Source: JBNKHH01 sp050290245
GTDB lineage: Bacteria; Pseudomonadota; Alphaproteobacteria; Rhodobacterales; Rhodobacteraceae
Assembly (NCBI GenBank): GCA_050290245.1
Contig: JBNKHH010000077.1
Location: 1-44,602, forward strand
Length of the DNA stretch: 44,602 nucleotides
Direction of reading: 5' to 3'
Of this stretch, positions 31,679 through 40,384 are shown in pieces. The position numbers and the translations under genes are program-made. Under the pieces are notes generated by a model, which saw nothing but the letters and a program-made list of their open reading frames with translations, did not search any database and was not told the DNA's origin. Within the stretch, counting starts at the first letter, position 1. Each line of letters opens with the position of its first letter.

Positions 31679-32437
31679 CTAACCAGCGCTTAAAAACGAG
31701 TGGAACGGCGCGCCGCCACGCAGGATGGCTTCGGCCTCCGACGTATAGCTGTTTTCGTCGGCCACGTGGCGTTCTCCGCGGTGAAGAACAAAGGGGGGCT
31801 CAAGACGGAAAGCTGCTTTCGATCCCTTAACCGCTTGAAGGATCGTCAGTTTCGCCGGACGGCCGATCCGGGGAGCAAGGGGCAGAACCCGGATGCCGCC
31901 AACGCGTTCATCCAGCGCGGCTAGGCAATCGGGCAACCGCTCGGCCCGCTGGATGACCGTCAACGTCCCTCCCGGCAACAATCTGCGTATTGCAACGTCC
32001 AGCCAGGCACCGATGGGTATTTCCTCGCCCCGCCCCGCCTCGCGGACGTCATCAACGGCCCTGCTCCCATGAGCCCGGTCAAAGAATGGCGGATTCGTCA
32101 TCACATGGTGAAAGCCGGTCGCGACAACCCCTGGCGGAAGTTGCGTCAGGTCCGCCGTGACGACCTCGGCTACCAGCCTGTTCGCTTCCATGTTCGCCCG
32201 TGCCAGCGCTGCCGTTTCGACATCCCGCTCAACGCCGACAACGCTTGCCCCGGCAACCCGCGTCGCGAGGCACAGCATCGCAACGCCGGAGCCGCACCCA
32301 AGCTCCAGAACCCGCTCGCCCGCCTTTGCCGGCACCGAGGCCGCAAGGAACACAGGATCCGCCCCGGATCTGTAGCCAGAGACCGGCTGGCGCACCATCA
32401 GCCGCCCACCAAGGAACCTGTCGACGCTCTCGTTCAT
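31679..32437 (-). CDS. tRNA1(Val) (adenine-N6)-methyltransferase-like, TrmN6 family
   Basis: The SAM-dependent methyltransferase has 252 residues when started at ATG 32435-32437 (MNESVDRFLGGRLMVRQPVS). SAM-binding motif VLELGCGSGVAMLCLA, acidic loop VVGVERDVETAALARAN and the catalytic NPPF motif (VMTNPPFFDRAHGS) match the TrmN6/YfiC group, which modifies A37 of tRNA-Val or similar targets. The C-terminal PRIGRPAKLTILQAVKGS is also typical. The start overlaps the DUF2007 stop (ATGA). An open frame continues far upstream but is antisense to the prenyl synthase gene. Confidence 0.85.
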   Translation of the reverse strand: MNESVDRFLGGRLMVRQPVSGYRSGADPVFLAASVPAKAGERVLELGCGSGVAMLCLATRVAGASVVGVERDVETAALARANMEANRLVAEVVTADLTQLPPGVVATGFHHVMTNPPFFDRAHGSRAVDDVREAGRGEEIPIGAWLDVAIRRLLPGGTLTVIQRAERLPDCLAALDERVGGIRVLPLAPRIGRPAKLTILQAVKGSKAAFRLEPPFVLHRGERHVADENSYTSEAEAILRGGAPFHSFLSAG

Positions 32438-32649
32438 GGCGACACGGGAATGTCGTTGTCCTGCAAAACGATCTTCGCGCGGAAGTAATCCTGGTCCCGC
32501 ACCATCAGCCGCCGCGGCAAGACGCCGATCGAGCCCTCCAGGACACTCATGTGGACGTCCATCGGAAAGCAGTCTATATCCTCGCCGTCGAGTAGGGCGG
32601 TTGCAAAAGATATCAGGGTCGGATCGGTCGTGCGCATCAGCTCTCTCAT
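32434..32649 (-). CDS. DUF2007 domain protein
   Basis: The 71-residue protein starts at ATG 32647-32649 (MRELMRTTDPTLISFATALL). MSVLEGSIGVLPRRLMVRDQ is the DUF2007 signature (PF09413), a small domain possibly involved in signal transduction or binding. There is no signal peptide or membrane segment. It forms an ATGA overlap with the TrmN6-like methyltransferase and is divergent from the prenyl synthase with a 55-bp gap. The same DUF2007-methyltransferase pair recurs in related bacteria to my knowledge. The function is unknown. Confidence 0.85.
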   Translation of the reverse strand: MRELMRTTDPTLISFATALLDGEDIDCFPMDVHMSVLEGSIGVLPRRLMVRDQDYFRAKIVLQDNDIPVSP

Positions 32650-32704
32650 GGGATTGAGATAAGGACAGACCACTTGCTTTGTCGAGGGATCTGACAACCG
32701 TGTG

Positions 32705-33709
32705 ATGAGCCTGGACACCGAAACTTCTTCCAAGCCGCATGTGCGCCTCGCCGCCGCGCTGGCAGATGACCTGGCCGCGGTCGACGCGCTGATCCGCGAA
32801 CGCATGGCCTCCAAGGCTGCGCCGCGCATCCCCCAGGTCACGGCGCACCTGGTCGACGCCGGCGGCAAACGCGTGCGTCCTATGCTGACGCTCGCCGCCG
32901 CTCGGCTCTGCGGCTACACAGGCGATCACCACCATAAGCTTGCCGCCACGGTCGAATTCATCCACACCGCCACACTGCTCCATGACGACGTCGTCGACGA
33001 AAGCGGCCAGCGGCGCGGGCGCCCGACCGCGAACCTCCTCTGGGACAACAAATCGTCGGTGCTGGTCGGCGACTATCTCTTCGCCCGCTCGTTCAAACTG
33101 ATGGTCGAAACCGGTTCGCTGCGCGTGCTCGATATCCTTTCGGACGCGGCCGCCACGATCGCCGAAGGCGAGGTCCTGCAACTGACAGCCGCGGCGAACC
33201 TTGCAACGACCGAGGACGTCTACCTGCAAGTCGTACGCGGCAAAACCGCCGCCCTCTTCGCCGCGGCCTGCGAGGTTGGCGGCGTGATCGCGGGCGTCGG
33301 TGATGAAAAGACGGCCGCGCTTCGCACCTATGGCGATGCCCTCGGCATCGCCTTCCAGATGGCCGACGACCTCCTCGACTACGGCGGCGACACCTCGGCC
33401 ACTGGCAAGAATCTCGGCGACGATTTCCGCGAACGCAAACTGACCTTGCCGGTCATCAAGGCCGTGGCCAAGGGCGACCAAGACGAACGGGCCTTCTGGA
33501 AACGCACCATCGAAAAGGGCGACCAGCAGGAAGGCGACCTCGACCGGGCCCTCGCCATGATTTCCAAACACGGCACGATGGAAGAAACCCGCACGCAGGC
33601 GCTTGGCTGGTCGGCCCGCGCCAAGGACGCGCTGAACGCCCTGCCTTCGCACGAACTTCGCGACATGATGGCTGATCTCGCCGACTACGTGGTGGCGCGG
33701 ATCAACTGA
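32705..33709 (+). CDS. ispB: polyprenyl diphosphate synthase (octa-/decaprenyl)
   Basis: This enzyme makes the ubiquinone side chain by adding isopentenyl diphosphate units. The 334-residue protein (ATG 32705; a GTG at 32702 is also in frame) has the first aspartate-rich motif LLHDDVVDES, the second ADDLLDYGGD, and GGKRVRPMLTLAAARL near the N-terminus. GDYLFARSFKLMVE and RGKTAALFAAACEVGG are typical of long-chain synthases. In Rhodobacteraceae ubiquinone-10 is usual, which would make it a decaprenyl enzyme. Its 3' end overlaps the ispE end by 8 bases on the opposite strand. Confidence 0.93.
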   Translation: MSLDTETSSKPHVRLAAALADDLAAVDALIRERMASKAAPRIPQVTAHLVDAGGKRVRPMLTLAAARLCGYTGDHHHKLAATVEFIHTATLLHDDVVDESGQRRGRPTANLLWDNKSSVLVGDYLFARSFKLMVETGSLRVLDILSDAAATIAEGEVLQLTAAANLATTEDVYLQVVRGKTAALFAAACEVGGVIAGVGDEKTAALRTYGDALGIAFQMADDLLDYGGDTSATGKNLGDDFRERKLTLPVIKAVAKGDQDERAFWKRTIEKGDQQEGDLDRALAMISKHGTMEETRTQALGWSARAKDALNALPSHELRDMMADLADYVVARIN

Positions 33710-34616
33710 CCCGAGGCTCGGCCAGCGCCAACTGATCTCCCAACACGCCGCCCCCCAGCCACCAGTCCGGGTGCACCGCGCGGATCACCTCGCCCGCCGC
33801 AGTCGCACTCTCGCTGTCAGGAAAGATTGCAAAACACGTTGCCCCCGACCCTGACATCCGGGCCAGCCTGCACCCCTCCGCCGCATGCAGTACATCCAGA
33901 ACCACTCCGATTTCCGGTGCGATGTCGACCGCAGGCGCCTCGAGGTCGTTCCTCTGTGTTGCCAGCCAGTCGACAAAGGCTGCGCTGTCCCCAAAAGTGG
34001 GCAGCGTCTCCGGCATCGACGGATTGTCTTTTTTCGCAAGCCGGGAAAATACCTCCGGCGTGCTGACGGGAACGCGTGGGTTCACCAAAAGGGCAGGCAG
34101 GGGCGGCAATTGCACGAACTCGATCTTCTCACCGATCCCCCGCACCCGGCAGGGTTGGCTTGGCAGGCACATTGGCACATCCGCCCCAAGCGCCAGGATG
34201 GCCTCGGCATGAGGACGCAACTCTTCATCGCTGGGCGGAACCCAGTCCTCTCCCCCGCTCTCAAGTCGCCGCATCAACATGCCCCGTAGCGCGGCTGCCG
34301 CATCCGCCGAACCGCCGCCAATCCCCGATGCCGCAGGGAGATGCTTTTCCAACAAGAGCGATATGCCCTCGCCGTCTTCTGCAAGGATACCGACCGCCCG
34401 GAGCGCGAGGTTATTCATGTCCGCAGGAACACCCGCCCGCTCAGGTCCCTCGACCGTCAGCGACAGGGTGTTCCCGTCCTGCATGATCAGACGATCAGAG
34501 ACCGGCGCGAACACCACAAGACTGTCCAACAGGTGATACCCGTCGTCCCTTTGCCCGGTAATGTGCAGCGTCAGGTTGACCTTGGCCGGCGCTAATACGT
34601 CAACCGTCACTGGCAA
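33702..34616 (-). CDS. ispE: 4-diphosphocytidyl-2-C-methyl-D-erythritol kinase
   Basis: IspE is the fourth enzyme of the MEP isoprenoid pathway and supplies precursors to the neighbouring prenyl synthase. It is a 304-residue GHMP kinase. Features are PAKVNLTLHITGQRDDGYHLL at the N-terminus, the ATP loop PAASGIGGGSADAAAAL, DVPMCLPSQPCRVRGIGE, and the C-terminal MSGSGATCFAIF. The start lies inside the 3' end of the TPR gene (17-base overlap), so translation is probably coupled. The 3' end overlaps ispB by 8 bases, convergent. Confidence 0.95.
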   Translation of the reverse strand: MPVTVDVLAPAKVNLTLHITGQRDDGYHLLDSLVVFAPVSDRLIMQDGNTLSLTVEGPERAGVPADMNNLALRAVGILAEDGEGISLLLEKHLPAASGIGGGSADAAAALRGMLMRRLESGGEDWVPPSDEELRPHAEAILALGADVPMCLPSQPCRVRGIGEKIEFVQLPPLPALLVNPRVPVSTPEVFSRLAKKDNPSMPETLPTFGDSAAFVDWLATQRNDLEAPAVDIAPEIGVVLDVLHAAEGCRLARMSGSGATCFAIFPDSESATAAGEVIRAVHPDWWLGGGVLGDQLALAEPRVS

Positions 34617-36309
34617 TCTTCAAAGGCGGTGCGCCTTCTTCTTCCAGCACCTTGTCCAACCCGATCTCTAGCTTGCGCCGGATACGGTCCGGATCGACAT
34701 CCATCGGATCGGTATCATCAGTGACGAAAGACAGCGCACGCTTCCACTGGAATCGCGCCTCAAGCTTGCGCCCGACCGCCCAGTAGACATCACCGAGATG
34801 GTCGTTAACGATCGGGTCGACAGGCATCCGTTCGACGGCCTTTTCCATGTGACCGACGGCCTCGTCATAGCGGCCCAGCTTATACAAACCCCACCCCAGA
34901 GAGTCGATGATGTACCCACTGTCCGGGCGCAGGGCGACGGCACGCTCGATCAGGTCCAGTGCCTCTTCATAGTTGGTCTGCTGCTCCAGATAGGAATACC
35001 CGAGATAGTTCATCACCTGCGGCTGCTCGGGCCGCAATTCCAGCGCCTTGCGGAAATCGGCCTCGGCGCCCTCCCAGTCGCCGGTGCGCTCGTAGACGAT
35101 TCCGCGGGCGAAGAACACGATCCAGTGCTGTTCCTCCGGCGTGCCGATCAACTCGACCGCCTTGCTATAGGGCGCAATCGCGTCCTCGTATCGCTCCATC
35201 CCGCGCAGGCTGTCGCCCAGGGTAACAAAAACAAGCGGACTGTCCGGCTCGGACTCGGCCAACTGGCGCAAGACCTCGATGGCGGCATCCTCGCGGCCCG
35301 ACCGGCGCAGCGCCTCTGCCCGGCCCAGTTCGGCCGCCTGGAACGACGGGTCGTCGCGGGGAACAGTGTCATAGACTTCGGTCGCCAGGTCATAGCGTTC
35401 CAGGTCTTCCAAAAGCTCCGCAGTCATCAACAGGGCGTCGATGTGATCGGGGCGCAAAGTCATGGCCATGCGCGTGTACAAAAGGGTGTAATCCTCCTGC
35501 GCCTCGCTGCGCAGGGCACTCGCTATCGAGTAGTAGACCTCGGCGAGCCCATCCACCGGTGTGCGCACGGCGTCGAAGGTCAGCGTCTCGCCGGATTCAA
35601 GCCGTGCCTTCAACGCCGCCAGATAGGGGTCGCCGGAACTACCTGGCGTTTGGCCAATCAGGTCGATCGCATCGGCGTTGCGCTCAAGCTGGCTGAGGAT
35701 CTGCGCATAGGCGACGACGCCGCGGCGCGTTATGCGGATGGTCCTTCCTGCCTCGCCCGAGAAAATCACCGCCGCACTTTCGAAATCGCCGACCGAGGCC
35801 AGGGCCAATGCCTTGTGGTAAAGGCCGAACGCCTCGACCCCCTGGTTCGACGACACCTCGTCAAACGCTGCCAAGGCTTCCGACATCCGGCCCGCGCCAA
35901 CCTGCGCCCAGGACTTGGCCAGACCGTCGAACAAGGGTCCAACGGCCAGATCGCCGTCAATTTCCGTGGTCAGCACATCCCATTCGCCCTGCCGCGCCAG
36001 GTCGCCCAGACGGATCAGCGCCACCAGTTGATTGTCCGACCCCTGCGCGACCGCGCGCTCGGCAAGCCCGGAGGCCCGGTCCAGGTCGCCAAGACCCAGA
36101 TAGGCAATCGAACCGTTCTCCAGCAAAAAAAGGTTGGTTGGATCGCGCACCAGCGCGCGGGCATAATATTGCGCGGCCTCGGCGAAATCGCTGGCGTACA
36201 TGGCCGAGCGCGCAGCCAGATAGCTACCCGCATCCTCGGCAATGGCAGGGGGAGAAACGGCTAGCCCGGCGGCAATCGCAAGGGCAGAGATGAAACGAGC
36301 CTTCGGCAT
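34600..36309 (-). CDS. exported tetratricopeptide repeat protein
   Basis: The product has 569 residues when started at ATG 36307-36309 with a signal peptide (MPKARFISALAIAAGLAVSP, cut near IAEDA). It is built almost entirely of TPR-type helix pairs, for example AAQYYARALVRDPTNLFLLE, EGAEADFRKALELRPEQPQV and EAVGHMEKAVERMPVDPIVN. The C-terminal end has a FQWKRAL element typical of TPR proteins that sit next to ispE in Rhodobacteraceae. It is probably periplasmic or a lipid-free outer-membrane-associated scaffold, with no proven role. An ATG at 36354 also exists but would spoil the signal peptide. Its 3' end overlaps ispE. Confidence 0.85.
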   Translation of the reverse strand: MPKARFISALAIAAGLAVSPPAIAEDAGSYLAARSAMYASDFAEAAQYYARALVRDPTNLFLLENGSIAYLGLGDLDRASGLAERAVAQGSDNQLVALIRLGDLARQGEWDVLTTEIDGDLAVGPLFDGLAKSWAQVGAGRMSEALAAFDEVSSNQGVEAFGLYHKALALASVGDFESAAVIFSGEAGRTIRITRRGVVAYAQILSQLERNADAIDLIGQTPGSSGDPYLAALKARLESGETLTFDAVRTPVDGLAEVYYSIASALRSEAQEDYTLLYTRMAMTLRPDHIDALLMTAELLEDLERYDLATEVYDTVPRDDPSFQAAELGRAEALRRSGREDAAIEVLRQLAESEPDSPLVFVTLGDSLRGMERYEDAIAPYSKAVELIGTPEEQHWIVFFARGIVYERTGDWEGAEADFRKALELRPEQPQVMNYLGYSYLEQQTNYEEALDLIERAVALRPDSGYIIDSLGWGLYKLGRYDEAVGHMEKAVERMPVDPIVNDHLGDVYWAVGRKLEARFQWKRALSFVTDDTDPMDVDPDRIRRKLEIGLDKVLEEEGAPPLKIASDG

Positions 36310-36426
36310 CAGTATCCACTTCCGGTTTTTCGGAAAGCCTAGTGCTCGGAGCACCGGTCCGCAATCAGAAGGAACACATTGGCGCAGTTTCCTGACACAA
36401 GTGTTACTTTGCTCTTCGTCGCGACC

Positions 36427-38079
36427 CTACATGTTAGGATAATTCGGCCCGTCGCCGCCCTGTGGCGTGGTCCATGTGATGTTCTGCGCCGGATCCTTGA
36501 TATCGCAGGTCTTGCAGTGCACGCAGTTCTGGAAATTGATCTGGAACTTTGTCTCTGCACCCTCGCCCACGAACTCATAAACGCCGGCCGGGCAATACCG
36601 CGCCGACGGCCCCGCGAACCTTGGCAGGTTCACGGCCACCGGGATATCCGCATCGGCCAGCTTCAGATGCGCGGGCTGGCTTTCCTCGTGGTTGGTGAAA
36701 GAGAAGCTGACGTTGGTCAGCCGGTCGAACGACAGGACGCCATCGGGCTTCGGATACTCAATCGGCTCATGCTTGTCCGCAGGCTCGGTGGCCTGGGCAT
36801 CCGTCTTGCCGTGCTTCAGGGTGCCAAACAGACTGGCGCCGCCAAAAATCGTCTGAAACCACATGTCGAACCCGCCAAGGGCCAGCCCGCCCAAAGGCCC
36901 GTACTTGGCGTTCAGCGGCGCCACGTTGCGCACCCGCTTCAGATCCTTACCGACCGGCCCCTGGCGCAACTCGGCGTCATAGGCCTCAAGCACGTCGCCT
37001 GACCGGCCCTCCTGCATCGCGGCATAGGCGGCCTCGGCGGCGGCGATACCCGAATGCATGGCATTGTGGTTGCCCTTGATCCGCGGCAGGTTCACCAGCC
37101 CCGACGAGCAGCCGAGCAGCGCCCCGCCGGGGAAAGCAGACTGCGGGATCGACTGGAACCCGCCCTTGGTCACGGCACGCGCGCCATAGGCGACCCGCTT
37201 GCCGCCCTCCAGCACCTTGGCAATGGCCGGATGATGCTTGAACCGCTGGAATTCCATATAGGGGAATAGGTGCGGGTTCTTGTAATTCAGGTCGACGATA
37301 TAGCCGACATAGACCTGGTTGTTGTCCAGGTGGTACATGAACGATCCGCCCGACTGCTTCCAGCCCAGGGGCCAGCCCATCGTGTGCAGAACCGCACCCT
37401 CGTCGTGGTTCTCCGGCTTGACCTCCCAGATCTCCTTCATGCCGATGCCGAACTTCGGCACGTCCGAGTTCGCCGCAAGGTCGTACTTGGCGATCACCTC
37501 TTTCGACAGCGACCCGCGCACGCCTTCCGACAGGAAGACATACTTTCCCAAAAGCTCCATCCCCGGCTCGGTGTTCTCGCCATAGGAGCCATCGGCTTCC
37601 AAACCGAACACCCCGGCAACGACGCCCTTCAGCTCACCATTGTCGCCATAGACCAGTTCGGAACAGGCCATGCCGGGGAAGATCTCTACGCCCAACTCCT
37701 CGGCCTGCTCTGCCATCCAGCGGCAGACATTGCCCATCGAAACGATATAATTGCCGTGGTTGTTCATCAAAGGCGGCATCAGCCAGTTGGGAATGCCGAT
37801 CTTGCCAGCCTGACCGAGAACATAGAACTTGTCCTTCTTGACCTCGACCGTAACCGGCGCGCCCTTTTCCTTCCAGTCCGGGATCAGCCGCGTCAGACCA
37901 GAGGGGTCCAGAACAGCGCCCGACAGGATATGCGCGCCCACTTCCGAACCTTTTTCCAGAACGACCACGTTCAGATCCGCATCAAGCTGTTTCAGCCGGA
38001 TCGCCGCCGACAGCCCCGCAGGCCCCGCGCCCACGATAACGACATCGTATTCCATGCTCTCGCGCTCGATCTCGGCCAT
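36427..38079 (-). CDS. electron transfer flavoprotein-ubiquinone oxidoreductase
   Basis: ETF-QO passes electrons from ETF (fed by acyl-CoA and amine dehydrogenases) to ubiquinone at the inner membrane. The 550 residues match the family. An N-terminal FAD motif (VVIVGAGPAGLSAAIRLKQL) is present. The middle part has GWKQSGGSFMYHLDNNQVYV and FPGGALLGCSSGLVNLPRIKG, with the [4Fe-4S] ligands in YCPAGVYEF, NCVHCKTCDIKDP and the final WTTPQGGDGPNYP. The start is the ATG at 38077-38079. It is not in an obvious operon: about 120 bases separate its end from the TPR gene, on the same strand. Confidence 0.95.
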   Translation of the reverse strand: MAEIERESMEYDVVIVGAGPAGLSAAIRLKQLDADLNVVVLEKGSEVGAHILSGAVLDPSGLTRLIPDWKEKGAPVTVEVKKDKFYVLGQAGKIGIPNWLMPPLMNNHGNYIVSMGNVCRWMAEQAEELGVEIFPGMACSELVYGDNGELKGVVAGVFGLEADGSYGENTEPGMELLGKYVFLSEGVRGSLSKEVIAKYDLAANSDVPKFGIGMKEIWEVKPENHDEGAVLHTMGWPLGWKQSGGSFMYHLDNNQVYVGYIVDLNYKNPHLFPYMEFQRFKHHPAIAKVLEGGKRVAYGARAVTKGGFQSIPQSAFPGGALLGCSSGLVNLPRIKGNHNAMHSGIAAAEAAYAAMQEGRSGDVLEAYDAELRQGPVGKDLKRVRNVAPLNAKYGPLGGLALGGFDMWFQTIFGGASLFGTLKHGKTDAQATEPADKHEPIEYPKPDGVLSFDRLTNVSFSFTNHEESQPAHLKLADADIPVAVNLPRFAGPSARYCPAGVYEFVGEGAETKFQINFQNCVHCKTCDIKDPAQNITWTTPQGGDGPNYPNM

Positions 38080-38303
38080 GGCCAGTCCCTCTCGAATTCG
38101 GTTTCGTATGGGTAGTTTGACTGTGGTCCGGGGTCAATCGGTGGCGGGAAATGTTGCGCCAGCAAATTTCTTTGTGCGGCACTGTGCAGGCCGCAAGGCA
38201 TTTCGATGACAAACTCAGCGAAGTAGAGCCATGAACAAAGCGATGATCTGCCTTCGCCGTCTAAAAAGGCGCCCAAAGGGTTCATTTTTCAAACCCAAGG
38301 CTC

Positions 38304-38330
38304 AGCACCGACCAAAGTCATGGTGGTGCT
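38304..38330 (-). terminator. hairpin at the end of tctA
   Basis: A stem of ten pairs with one bulge (38304-38309 and 38311-38314 with 38321-38330) starts at the tctA stop codon on the minus strand. The T-rich run lies about 40 bases beyond (TTTTT at 38262-38266 in that sense). Termination near here is plausible but the layout is not classic. Confidence 0.4.
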
Positions 38331-39841
38331 CAGTCGCCCTCGGCAACTCCCTCTGCCCGGGCTTTCGCACGCCGTGCTCGATAGCTTGGCAACAAGACCA
38401 GAATTGCCGCGATCACCAAGAGTGCCAGCGTCATCGGGCGCTCCCAGATGAAGGCCACGCCGTCATAAAGCTGCATTGAGCGCGCAAAGTTGTCCTCCAA
38501 CATACCTCCTAGAATGAAGCCGATCAGAAGTGGAGCAAGAGGGTAGTCCGCGAACTTCAACGCGGTGGCGCACACGCCGAAACCAACAAGCAGCAGAAGT
38601 TCGGTGGCGTTGTTTTGCCCGATATATGCGCCCATCAATGTGAAGAAAAGGATGAACGGAATCAGATAGTTCCGTGGCACCGAAAGAACCTTGGCGATGT
38701 ACGGGATAAGCGGCAGGTTGAGGATCAGCAGCACAAGGTTGCCGATGAACATCGACATGATGACGGACCAGAAGATCTGTGGTTCGTCGATCATCAGGCG
38801 CGGGCCGGGCGTGACGTTGAGCGCAATAAGCGCGCCGAGAAGAATGGCTGTTGTCCCGGAGCCGGGAATGCCGAGGGTAAGGAGCGGCACGAAAGAACCT
38901 GTGCAGGCAGCGTTGTTGGCCGTTTCCGGTGCAGCCAAGCCTTTGATCGAACCTTTGCCGAACTCGTCCTGCTCTTCTTTCGAGGCAATGTTGCGTTCGA
39001 CCGCATAGCCCAGAAAGCTGGCGATCGTGGCACCTGCGCCAGGAAGCACGCCGATGAAGAACCCTTGCAGGGATTGTCGACCGATGACAGGCGCTATTGC
39101 CTTGGCCTCGTCCCTTGTGATGCGAAGATCCTTAATCTCACCGTCGCCGCCTTGGAGTTCCTTTGGCTTCAGCACCAGAAACAGGGCTTCAGGCAGGGCG
39201 AACATGGCCATGGCTAGCGTGATGAAGCCAAATCCGGACTGCAGATCCATGATCCCCATGGTGAAGCGCGGCAGGTTGAACAAGGCTCCTTCGCCGACGG
39301 TGGCCATGATCAGCCCAAGGATGGTCATGATCATGGCTTTGGCAACTTGGCCTGTACCTGCAAAGGCGGCGATTGCCGAAAGCCCAACGACCATAAGCGC
39401 GAAGTATTCAGCAGAATGGAACAAAAGCGCGACCGACGAGAGCGCGGGTGCGAAAACCATGAGCAGAAGTGCACCAATCGTCCCGCCCGCAAAGCTCGCA
39501 ATGGCTGCGATGGTGAGAGCTTTGCCCGCCTTGCCCTGTCGCGCCATCGGGTAGCCATCGAAGCTGGATGCAACGGTGCCCGCGACGCCCGGTGCGTTCA
39601 AAAGGATCGAAGACGTCGAGCCGCCAAAAATGGCACCGTAGTAGACGCCAGCCAAAAGGATCAGTGCAGCTGAGGGATCGCCCATCGTGATCGCGACAGG
39701 GATCATGATGGCGATGATCGACATCGGCCCCAACCCCGGTAGCATCCCGATGAACGTGCCGATCAGACAGCCTGCGATGACCATCAGCAAGTTCTGGATG
39801 GAAAGTGCCGTTGAAAGGCCGATCAGAAGTCCTTCAAGCAT
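38330..39841 (-). CDS. tctA: tripartite tricarboxylate transporter large permease TctA
   Basis: The 503-residue inner-membrane protein has about 12 hydrophobic segments and is the transport channel of the TTT family for citrate-like or other carboxylates. The start is ATG 39839-39841 (MLEGLLIGLSTALSIQNLLM). Diagnostic stretches are GTFIGMLPGLGPMSIIAIMI, LAGVYYGAIFGGSTSSILLN, FFIGVLPGAGATIASFLGYA and VPLLTLGIPGSGTTAILLGA. The gene follows tctB by one base (TGACATG). GC content falls compared with the core genes upstream. The substrate is unknown. Confidence 0.94.
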   Translation of the reverse strand: MLEGLLIGLSTALSIQNLLMVIAGCLIGTFIGMLPGLGPMSIIAIMIPVAITMGDPSAALILLAGVYYGAIFGGSTSSILLNAPGVAGTVASSFDGYPMARQGKAGKALTIAAIASFAGGTIGALLLMVFAPALSSVALLFHSAEYFALMVVGLSAIAAFAGTGQVAKAMIMTILGLIMATVGEGALFNLPRFTMGIMDLQSGFGFITLAMAMFALPEALFLVLKPKELQGGDGEIKDLRITRDEAKAIAPVIGRQSLQGFFIGVLPGAGATIASFLGYAVERNIASKEEQDEFGKGSIKGLAAPETANNAACTGSFVPLLTLGIPGSGTTAILLGALIALNVTPGPRLMIDEPQIFWSVIMSMFIGNLVLLILNLPLIPYIAKVLSVPRNYLIPFILFFTLMGAYIGQNNATELLLLVGFGVCATALKFADYPLAPLLIGFILGGMLEDNFARSMQLYDGVAFIWERPMTLALLVIAAILVLLPSYRARRAKARAEGVAEGD

Positions 39842-39842
39842 G

Positions 39843-40325
39843 TCAGCCTCCGATAAGACCCGGCAACGGGCGCAGATAGATGCCAAGAACTTCCTGCACG
39901 AGATACCAGACCGAAAGCGTGGTGATCAGAGCGACGGGCAGCATGATGTGCCATTTCCGTTCGCCCAGGATGTACGATCCAAGTATCAGAAATGCCGATG
40001 TCGAGATGAGAAAACCCAGTGGGTGAAGACAAATCGCGTAAGCAACCATCAAGCCGAGAAGCAGAAGGGCCTGGCCGAGATGGTATTCCGCCAGGCGACG
40101 GTAATCTATCTCGGCCTCCTTGGGTTCGGACTTTTCAAATCCCACAAGGATGACAAGAGTTGCGAATATCCCCAGTATCGAGAGCACTTTGGGGAACGTG
40201 CTGGGCCAGATAGGGTTGCGCTTCATAAAGGGGGCAAGACTGCCGTCCATCGTGAACCAGGCCGCGTAGCCGTATGCGAGACATACGCCCAGCAAAACCA
40301 ACGCTATCCACCGATCCAAAGCCAT
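39843..40325 (-). CDS. tctB: tripartite tricarboxylate transporter small permease TctB
   Basis: The product has 160 residues when started at ATG 40323-40325, preceded by GGGAGGGGGAAG. Four hydrophobic helices are visible (ALVLLGVCLAYGYAAWF, VLSILGIFATLVILVGF, LGQALLLLGLMVAYAIC, and a C-terminal pair around LISTSAFLILGSYILG and LPVALITTLSVWYL). TctB is poorly conserved, and the position between tctC and tctA supports the call. It lies 59 bases after tctC. Confidence 0.9.
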   Translation of the reverse strand: MALDRWIALVLLGVCLAYGYAAWFTMDGSLAPFMKRNPIWPSTFPKVLSILGIFATLVILVGFEKSEPKEAEIDYRRLAEYHLGQALLLLGLMVAYAICLHPLGFLISTSAFLILGSYILGERKWHIMLPVALITTLSVWYLVQEVLGIYLRPLPGLIGG

Positions 40326-40384
40326 GTCTTCCCCCTCCCGAAAGATGATCGGGTCAGAGCGGTGTTCCGCTCTGACCATGTTTA

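Noticed and set aside
34798..36264. 488-codon open frame on the plus strand
   Set aside because: It is antisense to the TPR gene, whose repeats and signal peptide are convincing.
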